A stretch of 64,000 bases of DNA from Micromonospora phaseoli (lineage in GTDB: Bacteria > Actinomycetota > Actinomycetes > Mycobacteriales > Micromonosporaceae): contig NZ_FNYV01000006.1 of NCBI RefSeq assembly GCF_900109115.1, forward strand, positions 186,001-250,000, given 5' to 3'. This document shows positions 1 through 8,422 of this stretch, piece by piece. How positions within the stretch are numbered: position 1 is the stretch's first letter; every line of letters starts with the position of its first letter. The notes under the pieces are model-generated. The model saw nothing but the letters and a program-made list of their open reading frames with translations. It ran no database searches and had not been told where the DNA came from. Made by a program: the position numbers and the translations under genes.

Positions 1-655
1 GTCCGACCCGGAGGTCCGCCGCGAGGGCGCACAACTGGTCCAACCGCTCCCGGCGGGCCTTTGCCACCCGGACCGTCGTACCGCGCCGCAGCAGCGCCCG
101 CACGCCGAGAGTGCCATATCCGGCCAGGGCAACCGCCGCCACCGGACCGCCGAGGAGCCCACCGGATCCCGCGCCCAGCAGCGCGGTGAACAGCAGGGTG
201 CGCCGTGGCCCAGCCGCCCACCGCCCCGGGCCGGTCGCGGGCGCCGCACCCGGCAGAGCGGTTCGGGTCGGGCCACGACTGCCTCGCCATCCCGGCGGAC
301 GAGACACGACGGGCGAGTTCGGCGGAGCCGGCAACGACGCCCGGGACACGGCAGCTGAGCTCGGCGGAGCCGGCATCGGCCCAAAGGTGCCGGCCGACCG
401 ACGGACCACGCCGGTGACCACCGGCCACCCCACACCCGTCCGGTACCGCTCGACCCCACGCAGGTCACCGGGACCGTCGCCATCGGTCTGCCTGCCCGCC
501 GCGCGCAGCTCGACGACCCAGTCGATCAGTGGATCGTCGGCCTCCACCCGGCCAGCCGTGACCCGGCCCCGAACGAGGCGAGCACGGATCGGGCGCAGCA
601 CGATGGCCAGCAGGGTCAACAGCGCCACCGCCACAAACCAGTACCCGCCGCTCAC
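1..655 (-). CDS. tadB: TadB-like pilus assembly membrane protein (partial, cut by window edge)
   Basis: Reading the minus strand from a GTG whose TG is shared with the tadA stop (GTGA overlap) gives an open frame of 218 codons running off the window. It opens with a hydrophobic segment (residues 1-21), then a charged cytoplasmic stretch (GRVEADDPLIDWVVELRAAG), a Pro/Ser-rich linker, a second hydrophobic region and a basic stretch with LDQLCALAADLR. Position directly after tadA and this topology fit the inner-membrane platform protein (type II secretion F family) of Tad/Flp pili. The core F-domain lies outside the window, so the name rests on context plus the visible N-terminus. Confidence 0.7.
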   Translation of the reverse strand, partial: MSGGYWFVAVALLTLLAIVLRPIRARLVRGRVTAGRVEADDPLIDWVVELRAAGRQTDGDGPGDLRGVERYRTGVGWPVVTGVVRRSAGTFGPMPAPPSSAAVSRASLPAPPNSPVVSRPPGWRGSRGPTRTALPGAAPATGPGRWAAGPRRTLLFTALLGAGSGGLLGGPVAAVALAGYGTLGVRALLRRGTTVRVAKARRERLDQLCALAADLRVG

Positions 656-1041
656 GTCGGCGCTCCGCTGCGCGCTGCCGATCCGGGCCAGGGCTCACAC
701 AGGATCGGTGGTACCGGCACATCGCGGCTTCGGATCAGATTGCCGAGAGCACGGGCAGCCAGCCCCAGCCCACGGCCGCGGACCCAGGCGGGGACAGCAG
801 TGACCAGCCGGTCGGGCCCCTCGGGCAGCAGCAGGCAGATCGACTCCAGCACGCGTCCCTGCGGCGTACGGCGAATCTGGAAGACCACCTGCAGAGCAGC
901 AGCCACCTGCGCGTGCAGCGCCAGGCGCGGCAGCCCGCCGAGCAGACCGAGCGCCTCCAGACGGGCGGGTACGTCCGATGGGGTGTTGGCGTGCATCGTC
1001 CCGGCACCGCCGTCGTGACCCGTGTTGAGGGCCGAGAGAAG
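652..1041 (-). pseudogene. tadA: 3' fragment of tadA, separated from its 5' part by element 1
   Basis: This is the C-terminal piece of a TadA/VirB11-type secretion ATPase. It reads LLSALNTGHDGGAGTMHANT, then SDVPARLEALGLLGG, which is the conserved block following the Walker B region in the family. It has no native start; an accidental ATG lies in the attL arm (1065). The host part begins at 1041 and joins codon 274 of the 5' part (14131-14952) across the core dinucleotide, giving one 403-residue frame without gap or extra base. As it stands the ATPase is interrupted, so pilus assembly from this locus is probably off unless the element excises or another copy exists. Confidence 0.85.
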
Positions 1042-1070
1042 TACCAGTGGCATTGTTTCAAACACCGGGG
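1040..1070. other. attL of element 1
   Basis: Host tadA sequence changes to element sequence at the dinucleotide AG (1040-1041). The element arm carries GTTTCAAACACCGG at 1055-1068, the exact inverted partner of the arm in attR. The core was chosen because it restores the tadA frame and makes the reconstructed attP nearly symmetric (28 and 27 bases around the core). Confidence 0.75.
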
Positions 1071-1082
1071 TACGGTCCGGCC

Positions 1083-2708
1083 GTGGAGACGAAACGCGCC
1101 GCTATCTACTGCCGGATTAGCCGAGACAAGGAAGGCCGTGAGCTGGGCGTCGCCCGGCAACGGCAGGACTGTGAAGCCCTTGCCCAGCGGCTCGGCTGGG
1201 ATGTGCTGGAAGTGTTCGTAGACAACGACATCAGCGCATCCACCCGGTCAACCAAACCACGTCCCGGCTTCGAGGACATGATCCGGCGGGTCGAGGCGGG
1301 CGAGTTCAACGCCATCTTGTCCTACTCCACTTCCCGCCTCACCCGTCGGCCGATGGAACACGAGCGGCTGATCCCGCTCTTTCAAGAACGCAAGATCCCT
1401 ATCTCTACGGTCAAGGCCGGCGACATCGACTACACCACCGCCCGGGGTCGTAGCCGCGCTCGTGACGACGCTCGACGGGATGCGGAGGAAGCGGAAGAGA
1501 TATCAGAACGAGTGTCACGAGCGGCGCAACAGCGGGCCGAGAACGGCGAATGGCACGGCGGTACGCCCCCGTTCGGCTTCCTGGCAGTTAAGGAAGTGGT
1601 CAGGGGCCGGGAGCGTGTGGTCGATCTCCGGCCACACCCGGAGCACGCCGCCTGGGTGACGGACGCGATCGATCGGCTACTAGCGGGTGAATCGCTGTAC
1701 GGGATCTGCACTGACTGGAACAGCCAGGGACGGCGTACGGGCTGGAAGCGATACGCCCGGACCGAATCGGGCGGGTTCCTCCGCGACGACAACGGAAGAC
1801 GTCTCAATGCTGACGACAACTCCGGATGGCACCCCCGCACTCTGAAGCGGGTCGTAACCTCCCCCACGATAGCCGGATATCGGGAACTCGATGGCCAGCG
1901 GTATGAGGCGACGTGGGATGCAATCGTAGACCGGGATGACTGGGAACGGGTCCGTACCCTGCTCGCGGCACCGGAGCGCAAGCTACGGGGGTTCAACAAC
2001 GGCAACGCCAGGAAGTACGCCCTGTCGGGTCTGGTGTTCTGCGCCGGGGCGATGAAGGACAAATCAACTTGCGGACGAGTCATGGTGTCGATGAGTAGCA
2101 CCCGAGTCGTCAAGGGTAAGCGAATGCGGCGACTGTCATTCGTGTGCAACCAGTTGGCTACCGGCGGCTGTGGCAGCATGCGTATCGAGATGGCGCACTT
2201 GGAGCGGTACATCTTTGAACAGGTGTTCCAGGCCGCTGACTCCCCCGAATTGCGCGCGGCCATGTCCGACCAGGCCGACGACATCGACGAGGCGGAAGAA
2301 TCCCTGCGCAAGTCGATCGCTGACGGCGAGCGCCGGCTGGTACGAGTCGAGGACGAGTACGACGCAGAAGAGATCACCAAAGCTGAGTACCGCCGACGCC
2401 GAGCCAAGATCATGAAACAAGTCGAGGCCGATCGGGCAGCGCTCGCCAAGGCCACGCGGTCACGGGTCCACACCCGCCTGCCGTCCGGTGCCGAACTGCG
2501 CGCGGTGTGGGCGGACAAGGACGACACCTGGAAGCGGACCATCTTGGCCTCGGTCATCGAGCGCATCGAGGTTTCGCGGCACCCGGCGGGTGTGGCAAGC
2601 AACCTCACCCCCCGCCGAGGCGAGGATCCCGAGGCGTTCAGTCAGCGGCTTGACCTCCACCGCGCCCGAGTGCTCCGCCAGCGTGTGTCGGTGCAATGGT
2701 GGGCGTAG
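1083..2708 (+). CDS. int: Large serine integrase of element 1
   Basis: Site-specific recombinase that would integrate and excise element 1 at tadA. From the GTG at 1083 it is 541 aa. The N-terminal resolvase domain shows YCRISRD with the probable catalytic Ser13, followed by GVARQRQDCEAL and SRLTRRPMEHERLIP. A recombinase domain follows, then a four-cysteine zinc ribbon (FCAGA, TCGRV, FVCNQ, GGCGS), and a long coiled coil (about 380-440), the layout of phiC31/Bxb1-type enzymes. An upstream GTG at 1047 in the attL arm could add 12 residues. The gene abuts attL, as usual for int-attP arrangements. Its 3' end overlaps the convergent gene at 2638. Confidence 0.95.
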   Translation: METKRAAIYCRISRDKEGRELGVARQRQDCEALAQRLGWDVLEVFVDNDISASTRSTKPRPGFEDMIRRVEAGEFNAILSYSTSRLTRRPMEHERLIPLFQERKIPISTVKAGDIDYTTARGRSRARDDARRDAEEAEEISERVSRAAQQRAENGEWHGGTPPFGFLAVKEVVRGRERVVDLRPHPEHAAWVTDAIDRLLAGESLYGICTDWNSQGRRTGWKRYARTESGGFLRDDNGRRLNADDNSGWHPRTLKRVVTSPTIAGYRELDGQRYEATWDAIVDRDDWERVRTLLAAPERKLRGFNNGNARKYALSGLVFCAGAMKDKSTCGRVMVSMSSTRVVKGKRMRRLSFVCNQLATGGCGSMRIEMAHLERYIFEQVFQAADSPELRAAMSDQADDIDEAEESLRKSIADGERRLVRVEDEYDAEEITKAEYRRRRAKIMKQVEADRAALAKATRSRVHTRLPSGAELRAVWADKDDTWKRTILASVIERIEVSRHPAGVASNLTPRRGEDPEAFSQRLDLHRARVLRQRVSVQWWA

Positions 2709-3387
2709 CCTGGCCCGTCAATCGATGACCCTGCTCACGTTCGAAGACTTTCCCTCGCATATGCGACTCAACCTTACGCCTGATGTTTTGGTGCCACTTC
2801 CGCATCCAACTCACCGCGCCTGATAGCGGCCACAGATACTGCCACGCCAGCCCAAGAAGACCTGGCTGAAGATCGAATGGATCAATGATCCTTGCCGGAT
2901 GCTCACTACCCTTCCTATCCCAATTTAGACCGGCGGCATCGAAGAAGGAGACCGCAGCCCACATGTAGCTCCGCCGCGCGCGAGGCGGTAGCCAGGATTG
3001 ATCGAACACTACCCGGCCATACCCGGTTTCCCCGGGCTGCAGAATCTCAATCGGCCTACTCGAAGAGCCTTTGAACATACCCTTGTGCTCTAATTGCCAG
3101 TTCGTTACATACAGGTATACGTCAAAGACCGGAGCATCGCTGTGGTTGACGACAGTCAATTCCGCGCCAACGACCCGGCCACCCTCCTTCACGACTTCCG
3201 CGATAGTCGCAATGATCAACCTAGCCTGCGCCGCTTCGTTGTCCCGCCGCTCCTCGCGACGTACGCGGATCTCATGGCGGAACAGCAGACCCGTGAAGAG
3301 CACGGCGGCTGTTGACATCACCAGACCGGCGATGCTCCCCCACGCCTGCATCCAGTCGGTGATCTTCGGAGCTTCGGCAGCAAGCAC
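2638..3387 (-). CDS. Hypothetical single-pass membrane protein
   Basis: A 249-residue protein. It has one N-terminal transmembrane segment (about residues 13-35) followed by an arginine-rich juxtamembrane stretch (RHEIRVRREERRDNEAAQAR), so the bulk is probably cytoplasmic. The middle looks like a beta-rich domain (GAELTVVNHSDAPVFDVYLY). I do not recognise a family. Its last 71 bases overlap the convergent integrase 3' end. Base composition is slightly less GC-rich than the flanks. Single-membrane cargo proteins near integrases often affect superinfection, but nothing here shows that. Confidence 0.7.
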   Translation of the reverse strand: MLAAEAPKITDWMQAWGSIAGLVMSTAAVLFTGLLFRHEIRVRREERRDNEAAQARLIIATIAEVVKEGGRVVGAELTVVNHSDAPVFDVYLYVTNWQLEHKGMFKGSSSRPIEILQPGETGYGRVVFDQSWLPPRARRSYMWAAVSFFDAAGLNWDRKGSEHPARIIDPFDLQPGLLGLAWQYLWPLSGAVSWMRKWHQNIRRKVESHMRGKVFEREQGHRLTGQATPTIAPTHAGGALGRGGGQAAD

Positions 3388-3543
3388 TCGGCCAGGGTAG
3401 GGCCTCGATGCGACATGCCCAGGTCACGCGGCAGTCCCACCAGATGAAGACGAAGTCTCAGACCAGATGGGAAGGGGGTTAGGACTGGTCAGGAGTCCTC
3501 TTACGTTGGCTGGGCAACGGACCAACCGACCACGGAGGACACC

Positions 3544-3762
3544 ATGACGGAGCCGACCCCCGCCACGACCATCACCGCCAAGGCCACCGGAGCTTCCACC
3601 CGCAAGACGCCGGCCAAGAAGGCTGCGCCGGCCAAGCCCGAGTTCGCGCCGACGGTCGCCGAGAACGGTCGGCTGAACCACGCGGGGTGTGGACACCCCC
3701 GTGACCTCAAGGGCAGGGCTGCTTGCCGGGCGAACCACGCCAAGGCTACGGAGGCCAAGTGA
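3544..3762 (+). CDS. Small basic protein with a C-x-H-P/C motif
   Basis: A 72-residue protein. It starts 17 bases after a GG-rich stretch (ACCACGGAGGACACC). The first half is Thr/Ala/Lys-rich; the second half holds CGHPRDLKGRAAC, pattern C-G-H-P-x8-C. The same pattern occurs twice in the protein at 13761-14093 at the other end of the element. This could be a small zinc-binding or nucleic-acid-binding fold; the function is unknown. The stop overlaps the GTG of the next gene (GTGA), so the two are probably translationally coupled. Confidence 0.65.
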   Translation: MTEPTPATTITAKATGASTRKTPAKKAAPAKPEFAPTVAENGRLNHAGCGHPRDLKGRAACRANHAKATEAK

Positions 3763-4013
3763 CCGCCGACATACTCGCCGCGTTCGATCGGTTCAAGGCG
3801 CTGGTCGATCGGGTGCATGATGCGGCCAGGGACCGCCTGGCACATCACGACCTCACCGGTGCTCAGGCAATGCTGGCCCGTATCGGCCACACCCACGCCA
3901 AGGCGGCGCTGCTCTTGGGGAAGGTGACTCCCCCATGCATCACCTGCGGTAAGGACGAACACGACGGGACCGAGGATCACCCGATGGCCCGCACAGACAC
4001 GCTGAACGATTGA
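3759..4013 (+). CDS. Small hypothetical protein with CxxC motif
   Basis: This 84-residue protein starts at a GTG overlapping the stop of the preceding gene. It is mostly helical (LAAFDRFKALVDRVHDAARD) with a C-terminal PPCITCGKDEHDGT segment, in which CxxC plus His could bind zinc. I recognise no family. The coupling to the C-x-H-P protein suggests a shared role. Confidence 0.6.
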   Translation: MTADILAAFDRFKALVDRVHDAARDRLAHHDLTGAQAMLARIGHTHAKAALLLGKVTPPCITCGKDEHDGTEDHPMARTDTLND

Positions 4014-4041
4014 CCCATGCGGGGATACCCGCCGATACGGC

Positions 4042-4326
4042 TTAGGCCGTCACGCGACGGCTGGGAGCCCTCTTCCGCCCCGGTTGCCCGACCGCCACGG
4101 GTACCGGGGCAACCCGCAGTCCGGCCGGCTGGACGAAGATGGCCCGCCGATCCACTGCGTCGCCCTTGTCGTTGAGCTGGTACCCCTCCAACCACATCCA
4201 TCCGTCGTAGGTGGTCCGGTCCAGCACCCGAATCACGCGGAACAGGATCGGCCGGCAGAACTGCACGCTTGCCTCAGGCCCCACGCGGAGCAGGTCACCC
4301 GCGCAGGGTGTGGTCACGGCAGCCAT
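4042..4326 (-). CDS. Small hypothetical protein, last gene of a three-gene leftward operon
   Basis: This 94-residue protein has its ATG overlapping the 3' end of the gene at 4314-4532. It contains a compact domain (VIRVLDRTTYDGWMWLEGY, then QLNDKGDAVDRR) and a basic tail. From memory, similar small proteins are frequent in actinomycete integrative elements and phages, without assigned function. A longer frame extends upstream to 4542, but codon use and the overlap favour the start at 4326. Confidence 0.6.
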   Translation of the reverse strand: MAAVTTPCAGDLLRVGPEASVQFCRPILFRVIRVLDRTTYDGWMWLEGYQLNDKGDAVDRRAIFVQPAGLRVAPVPVAVGQPGRKRAPSRRVTA

Positions 4327-4532
4327 CCGAGGAACCTGCGGTGCAGCAGCCCGGCCGGAGCCCATCCCATGTCCTGGCTGGCTGCCAACATGCAAGAGCC
4401 CAAGTACAACGCCAGGGATACCGGGGCCTTGTCGTACTCGGCTTGCAGCTCGGCGCGACGTGTCCGGCAGGGCCAGGGCGATCCACACCCGCCACAGGTC
4501 CAGATCGGGAGTACCGGCCCGTGTGTGGTCAC
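4314..4532 (-). CDS. Small Cys-rich protein of actinobacterial mobile elements
   Basis: A 72-residue protein with CGGCGSPWPC near the N-terminus, then a helical domain (RAELQAEYDKAPVSLALYLG) ending in HRRFLGWLP. From memory this is a recurrent small family in Streptomyces and Micromonospora integrative elements; its function is unknown. It starts by GTGA overlap with the preceding gene and itself overlaps the following one, so the three genes form one translation unit. Confidence 0.65.
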   Translation of the reverse strand: MTTHGPVLPIWTCGGCGSPWPCRTRRAELQAEYDKAPVSLALYLGSCMLAASQDMGWAPAGLLHRRFLGWLP

Positions 4533-4714
4533 CGGTCCTCACCTGGCCAGTGCCCCCGGTTGATCGGGATGCGGTGTCTCGTCCGGCAGGGCAGCTCGTT
4601 CCCGCACTTGCAGACGTTCCGCCACTTGATCCACGACCACACGGGCTGATGTCGACGGGCCAGGGTCAGGGCTACTGCCGTCAGATACTCCGCAAATGTG
4701 ACGCGTCGGGCCAT
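4529..4714 (-). CDS. Small hypothetical protein, first gene of the leftward operon
   Basis: A 61-residue protein that reads MARRVTFAEYLTAVALTLAR and then a tryptophan-rich, CxC/C-containing segment (KWRNVCKCGNELPCRTRHR). The C-terminus overlaps the next GTG by four bases. This small Cys/Trp-rich type is common beside the preceding family in actinomycete elements. It is transcribed divergently from the AlpA-like gene at 4816, with about 100 bases between that would hold both promoters. Confidence 0.65.
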   Translation of the reverse strand: MARRVTFAEYLTAVALTLARRHQPVWSWIKWRNVCKCGNELPCRTRHRIPINRGHWPGEDR

Positions 4715-4815
4715 GTGTCCATGGCATCACGGGGAGTTGTACGAGGGCAACCCCCATAGGCGTTGCCTCATACTGTTCCCCCTAGGGCACCACCCTGGGA
4801 CCATGCCGTCAGGTT

Positions 4816-5016
4816 GTGGAGCTGCTTGGGCTGGATGAGATCCGTGATCTGCTTGGCGGGATCAGCAAGCAGCGCGCCACGATCATCGTCGGGCGCAAGG
4901 GATTCCCTGACCCCCTCGCCACCTTGAGCATGGGCCGCGTCTGGGATGGCAAAGCCGTCCGGGCCTGGATCGCCAAGAACCGCCCCAGCCCGACTGACGA
5001 AGACACGCCGGGCTGA
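4816..5016 (+). CDS. AlpA/Xis-like winged-helix DNA-binding protein
   Basis: This 66-residue protein starts at a GTG. It reads VELLGLDEIRDLLGGISKQR, then KGFPDPLATLSMGRVWDGKAV and a final RAWIAKN. The layout matches the small MerR/AlpA-like winged helix used by excisionases and element regulators: recognition helix around SKQRATIIVGRKG, wing at GRVWDG. It is the best candidate for the recombination directionality factor of the serine integrase or a transcription regulator; sequence alone does not separate these. Confidence 0.75.
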   Translation: MELLGLDEIRDLLGGISKQRATIIVGRKGFPDPLATLSMGRVWDGKAVRAWIAKNRPSPTDEDTPG

Positions 5017-5081
5017 CCGATCCAGAACGGGAAGCGCCCCCGGCGCAAGGAAGTTCTCACGCCGGGGGCAGCCCCATCAGG

Positions 5082-5282
5082 TCACCAGCGGCCGTACGAG
5101 CTGGTCCCGGTGTGGTCCACGATCGGGGCCGAAGCAGCGTTCGACTTGACCGACTGAGCGGCGGTCTGCGCGTCGCTCTTGTTGTAGTAGGTCTCCGACG
5201 TGGCGAGCACCTGGCCGTTGCTGGCGACGATCCGCCAGTAGTACCGCTGATTACCCTGCGCGTTGCGGATCTGGAACTCCAT
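5082..5282 (-). CDS. DUF1508/YegP-like small protein
   Basis: This 66-residue protein carries the DUF1508 pattern of a beta strand, 'YYWRIVASNGQVLATSE', then a helix (KSDAQTAAQSVKSNAASAPI) with VDHTG at the end. The family is small, often duplicated in tandem, and of uncertain function. Here there is a single copy. The gap upstream holds the inverted repeat arm GATATCTCTCT described separately. Confidence 0.7.
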   Translation of the reverse strand: MEFQIRNAQGNQRYYWRIVASNGQVLATSETYYNKSDAQTAAQSVKSNAASAPIVDHTGTSSYGRW

Positions 5283-6156
5283 CGAGATATCTCTCTACGC
5301 CCACCGACTGGAAGCGGCGGATGCGCGGTGAGGCGAGCCATCCATTAACAGAAATGTGACAGGGGCCGAGACCACTGCCAGGCCATTCCAGTTGTAGAGT
5401 TCAAGTGCAGCCGCCAAAGTTGCACTGAGCCCCGGACGGATGTCGAACCTCGGCATCTGGCCGGGGCTCTACTCGTCTCGTCGCTCACAGTAGGGGCGAT
5501 CCTCGATGGCGTCAAGCTGAACTACACCGGCGTACTTACTAGATGTTGAGTCTGTTTGGCCTTTGGGCCACGATATCTAGTAGAAGAGAGATATCCACCG
5601 CCGCAGGGGTGATCATCACCCTCACGTTCTTCGCAACTCTATGTAGTCGCCAACGGCGACGATGAGTCAAGATCGCTTCGTACGCAGCAGCGACCGCCGG
5701 ACTGCCAGGTCCACCCCTCGCGCCCGCGTGCTGAACGAAGCTCCCCCCGGGAACTTGATCTTCGAACAATCCTCCTGAAAGCCAGAACCCTTCCGCCCCC
5801 GACCCCGGCAGCGCATAGCACGTTGCCCCCGGCCAAGCGGCCGGTCCTCCCCAAGCGAGTCGATGCCCAAGAGTACCGCACTCCCCGGACGCCCCGCCGA
5901 CAGCAGGGCCCCAGACGCCCTGAGAGCCACGCTGACGCCCGAAATCGGCCCGGGGGTAGTGGCGCGTACCCCTAGCCGATGCGACGGCACTGTGCGGCGG
6001 ATCAACGTGGAGGGTATTCAGATCGTTACGAAGGCACCGCTGCCAGCCGACGCCTGTACTGAAGACGTCATGCCCATCGACTGGCCAACACCCCCCGACC
6101 GGTGACGGCGGGAGGCGCTGGCTAAGGGCATTCAGTTGGCCGCAGACGGGGCAAAG
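5283..6156. other. 874-bp stretch without a convincing gene
   Basis: No frame shows convincing protein character in this stretch. It contains a long hairpin at about 5428-5470. GATATCTCTCT near 5286 has an inverted partner, AGAGAGATATC, near 5587. A short AT-richer run lies around 5530-5600. The rest is unremarkable. Confidence 0.5.
5428..5470. other. Long two-part hairpin (structured RNA or bidirectional terminator)
   Basis: Outer arms GAGCCCCGG and CCGGGGCTC enclose a second perfect hairpin, GATGTCGA-ACC-TCGGCATC (with one T-G pair). No T-run follows on either strand, so a plain intrinsic terminator is not certain. Coordinates are good to about one base. Confidence 0.5.
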
Positions 6157-6729
6157 TCAGTACGGGAACACCACGATCCGCCGAGACTCGAACCGGACTG
6201 CGTTCGAGCCCTCAAGGTTGCGGTACTTCAGGGTGAAGGTGTTCAGTCCGGGGTTGAGATCCTCGAAGAAGGTCATCATTGCGCCCTGCCAGGAGCCGGA
6301 GCAGAGGGCGTTACCCGGGTTGGGGGAGGCTGGGAACTGGAGCCTTGGCCCCAGCGAATAATCTCCATCAGCCGCGATCGTCGTAGCCCCTGAGACAGCC
6401 ACCGAGATTCCACCAGTGACATGAGTTTCCCAGTCACCGGTAGACCCCATCGAACCCGACCAGAAGACCATCGCGCGGCCAGTATCGCCGATGGCGACTG
6501 TCACTGCCGGCCCCACGGCCGAACCGGTTAGGTCTCCAAACGCCGATGAGCTGCGAGTCCCCATTCCGGAGATAGCCGCTGCGCGGGGGCCAAAGATGAA
6601 ATCGGTGAGCTTGGTGGTTTCCGCCGTTGCCGGGTTGATGACCGCCACCCCTTCGTCACCGCCCCCGAGCTCACCCCCGGCAAAGACAGTGGCCCCATCA
6701 GAATTAAAGATCCGGATTCCGTAGCTCAC
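6157..6729 (-). CDS. Phage-structural-like hypothetical protein
   Basis: This 190-residue protein is beta-rich and Gly/Ser/Thr-rich (MSYGIRIFNSDGATVFAGGE; HVTGGISVAVSGATTIAADG), with a C-terminal TLKYRNLEGSNAVRFESRRI. This composition resembles minor tail or fibre proteins of actinophages, but I cannot name a family. It overlaps the SprT-like gene by four bases and is the last gene of the leftward block. If structural, it is the only such protein in the element. Confidence 0.6.
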   Translation of the reverse strand: MSYGIRIFNSDGATVFAGGELGGGDEGVAVINPATAETTKLTDFIFGPRAAAISGMGTRSSSAFGDLTGSAVGPAVTVAIGDTGRAMVFWSGSMGSTGDWETHVTGGISVAVSGATTIAADGDYSLGPRLQFPASPNPGNALCSGSWQGAMMTFFEDLNPGLNTFTLKYRNLEGSNAVRFESRRIVVFPY

Positions 6730-7112
6730 TGCTGAACCCCCTTCAGTCGTTCATAGGCCGCCTGAAGCTCGCGCTGAAAGACGGGACCATCCCCTGCGTG
6801 GTATTTGCCTTTGACTTCCGCGACATACTGGTGCGCCATCTCGTGCAGCAGCACGTGCGCGGAACTGCCTAGCGCCTGTGTGTAGTCGCCATCGGCCACG
6901 GCCGCGCCGATCCGGATAGTTCCCGGGCTGCCGTTGTTGTTCCAGGTATACGAACTTTCCTTGCCCGGTACGACCTCGATCGTTGGCATCCGCATCTCAC
7001 CGTTGAAGGCGAGCCGGTTGAGCCGCTCCCATGCAAGGGCAAGCAGGTCGGGCATGACTTCCTGAAGCGTCACTTCCTTAGCACTCGGTTCATTCACCGA
7101 TTCCCTCCTCAC
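6726..7112 (-). CDS. SprT-like zinc metallopeptidase
   Basis: This 128-residue protein contains a clear LLHEMAHQYV motif (HExxH) in the centre, a third possible ligand in GKYHAGDGPVF, and a WERLNRLAFNGEMRMP segment typical of SprT-like proteins. These are minimal zinc proteases, some linked to DNA-protein crosslink repair; small versions are common in phages and mobile elements. It overlaps both neighbours by four bases, so it sits in a tightly coupled operon with the genes at 6157 and 7109. Confidence 0.75.
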   Translation of the reverse strand: MRRESVNEPSAKEVTLQEVMPDLLALAWERLNRLAFNGEMRMPTIEVVPGKESSYTWNNNGSPGTIRIGAAVADGDYTQALGSSAHVLLHEMAHQYVAEVKGKYHAGDGPVFQRELQAAYERLKGVQQ

Positions 7113-7717
7113 AGGATCCGCCCTTCCTTGTGCGCTTCACGCAGGGGTCGGGGCATCCGGTTCTCCTCGTCGTCCACACCCGGCATCGGCGCGTCGCCAG
7201 GGTCGTCTTCCTCCTCAGTAAACTCACCCTCAAGCACGAGGGGTGCATCCTGGGGCAACCCGTCGTCCAGAACGATCGCAGCAGCGATAGCGTCACGCGG
7301 CCCGACCTTGGCGTCTACGTCAACGTGAGCCTTCGCCTTGCCGTGTAGCTGCTCGTAAATGAACTTGCCAATGTCTGCCCGGACGCCAGCCGGAGTCGCG
7401 GGGTCGTTGACCAGCAGGCCGAGGACCTTCATCGCGTCGCTCGCGTGGGTCATCAGCGCGTCGTGACTTGCCTGCTTGAGCCTCTTCATCCGCTCTGCCT
7501 GGACGGCCGGGGCCAGCCAGTCAGTGGCACGCCTACGGGCGAAGGTTCCGTCCTTGTTCCGGGGGTAGCCGCGGCCCAGTTCCTCTAGGTCCCACTCCGA
7601 TACCGGCTTGATGTGGCCCTCCTCGGCCATCATCGCGAGGTCTCGTTTCGGGTCGGTGCCGTACCGAAGCCGCCTACGGATCTGTGCCGGATCACGAGAC
7701 AGTTCCCGATTGCCCAC
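7109..7717 (-). CDS. Phage-type protein, possible small terminase-like
   Basis: A 202-residue protein. After a charged N-terminus it has LGRGYPRNKDGTFARRRATD, then a helical domain (SHDALMTHASDAMKVLGLLV; AGVRADIGKFIYEQLHGKAK) and a very acidic C-terminus (EFTEEEDDPGD). The order of a 'GRP.NKDGTF' entry, helical core and acidic tail recalls proteins I remember from actinophage packaging regions, sometimes labelled small terminase. The call is tentative; a structure prediction would decide. No large terminase gene is nearby. Confidence 0.45.
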   Translation of the reverse strand: MGNRELSRDPAQIRRRLRYGTDPKRDLAMMAEEGHIKPVSEWDLEELGRGYPRNKDGTFARRRATDWLAPAVQAERMKRLKQASHDALMTHASDAMKVLGLLVNDPATPAGVRADIGKFIYEQLHGKAKAHVDVDAKVGPRDAIAAAIVLDDGLPQDAPLVLEGEFTEEEDDPGDAPMPGVDDEENRMPRPLREAHKEGRIL

Positions 7718-7804
7718 ACCACACCTCCATTGCGTGATCTACGGAGGGAGGACCGAGCGCGCCGCGAGGGAGTGCAGCAGCGGCCCGGTCCTCCCGGTCC
7801 TTGG

Positions 7805-8422
7805 TCAGCTCTCAGACCAGTTGATGTCGTCGGCCGAAGGCGCGTCGGTGCTGCCGACCGGCGCTGAGAGGGACGACGGGCTTTGGCAATCGAGACGAGC
7901 CTCTTCCTCCAGAACGCTGCCCAGCGTCCGGTATGGCCCAGCCTCGGAATCCAGGACCCGGAACCGGTTCGGCAACTCCCGCTGGTACTCGTCCGGGGTC
8001 AGGGCCTCAAACTTCTCCAGCTCAGCCTCTCGACATCCGGGATGGCAGTCCTCGTCCGGGTCGCACCGGCAGATGAGCTCGTTGTGCAGGTCGGTGATCC
8101 GGCCGTGCTCGGCCTCAGTGTTCCGGCACTTCACGAGCACGTCTGACGGGCTGACCCGGCCCGACTCCATGGCATCGATCAGGTCTTCCAGGTCCTCGAT
8201 CAACTCGTCGCACCGCCCGATGACCCCTTCGTTGCGCTTGGTGTTCCGCACCTTCAGCTTCTCGCGGTACGACTGCCGGTGCTTCGTCTTGAGGCCGGCC
8301 TCGGCCTTCTGGATTGCTCGTTTGGTCAACCGCCGCACCCTCGGCGAGACGTTCTCGGCCTCGTCGTAGAACTGCCGCCAGTCGGATAGCCAGGGGGACT
8401 GAGTGAGGTTGTCGTAGATCAT
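7805..8422 (-). CDS. Hypothetical helical phage-type protein
   Basis: A 205-residue protein. The N-terminal half is strongly helical and basic (RLTKRAIQKAEAGLKTKHRQ). The middle holds a Cys/His cluster (ELICRCDPDEDCHPGCREAE) that may bind metal. The C-terminus is acidic and Ser-rich. No family is recognised. It shares one base (8422) with the upstream gene and lies in the same leftward operon. Confidence 0.6.
   Translation of the reverse strand: MIYDNLTQSPWLSDWRQFYDEAENVSPRVRRLTKRAIQKAEAGLKTKHRQSYREKLKVRNTKRNEGVIGRCDELIEDLEDLIDAMESGRVSPSDVLVKCRNTEAEHGRITDLHNELICRCDPDEDCHPGCREAELEKFEALTPDEYQRELPNRFRVLDSEAGPYRTLGSVLEEEARLDCQSPSSLSAPVGSTDAPSADDINWSES

Noticed and set aside
1047..1082. Upstream GTG start of the serine integrase
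   Set aside because: It lies in the attL arm; the family begins close to the ...RAAIYCRIS block, so GTG 1083 is preferred, though 1047 cannot be excluded.
5863..6105. 80-residue plus-strand frame
   Set aside because: No ribosome site, poor codon use, and a competing antisense frame; left unannotated.
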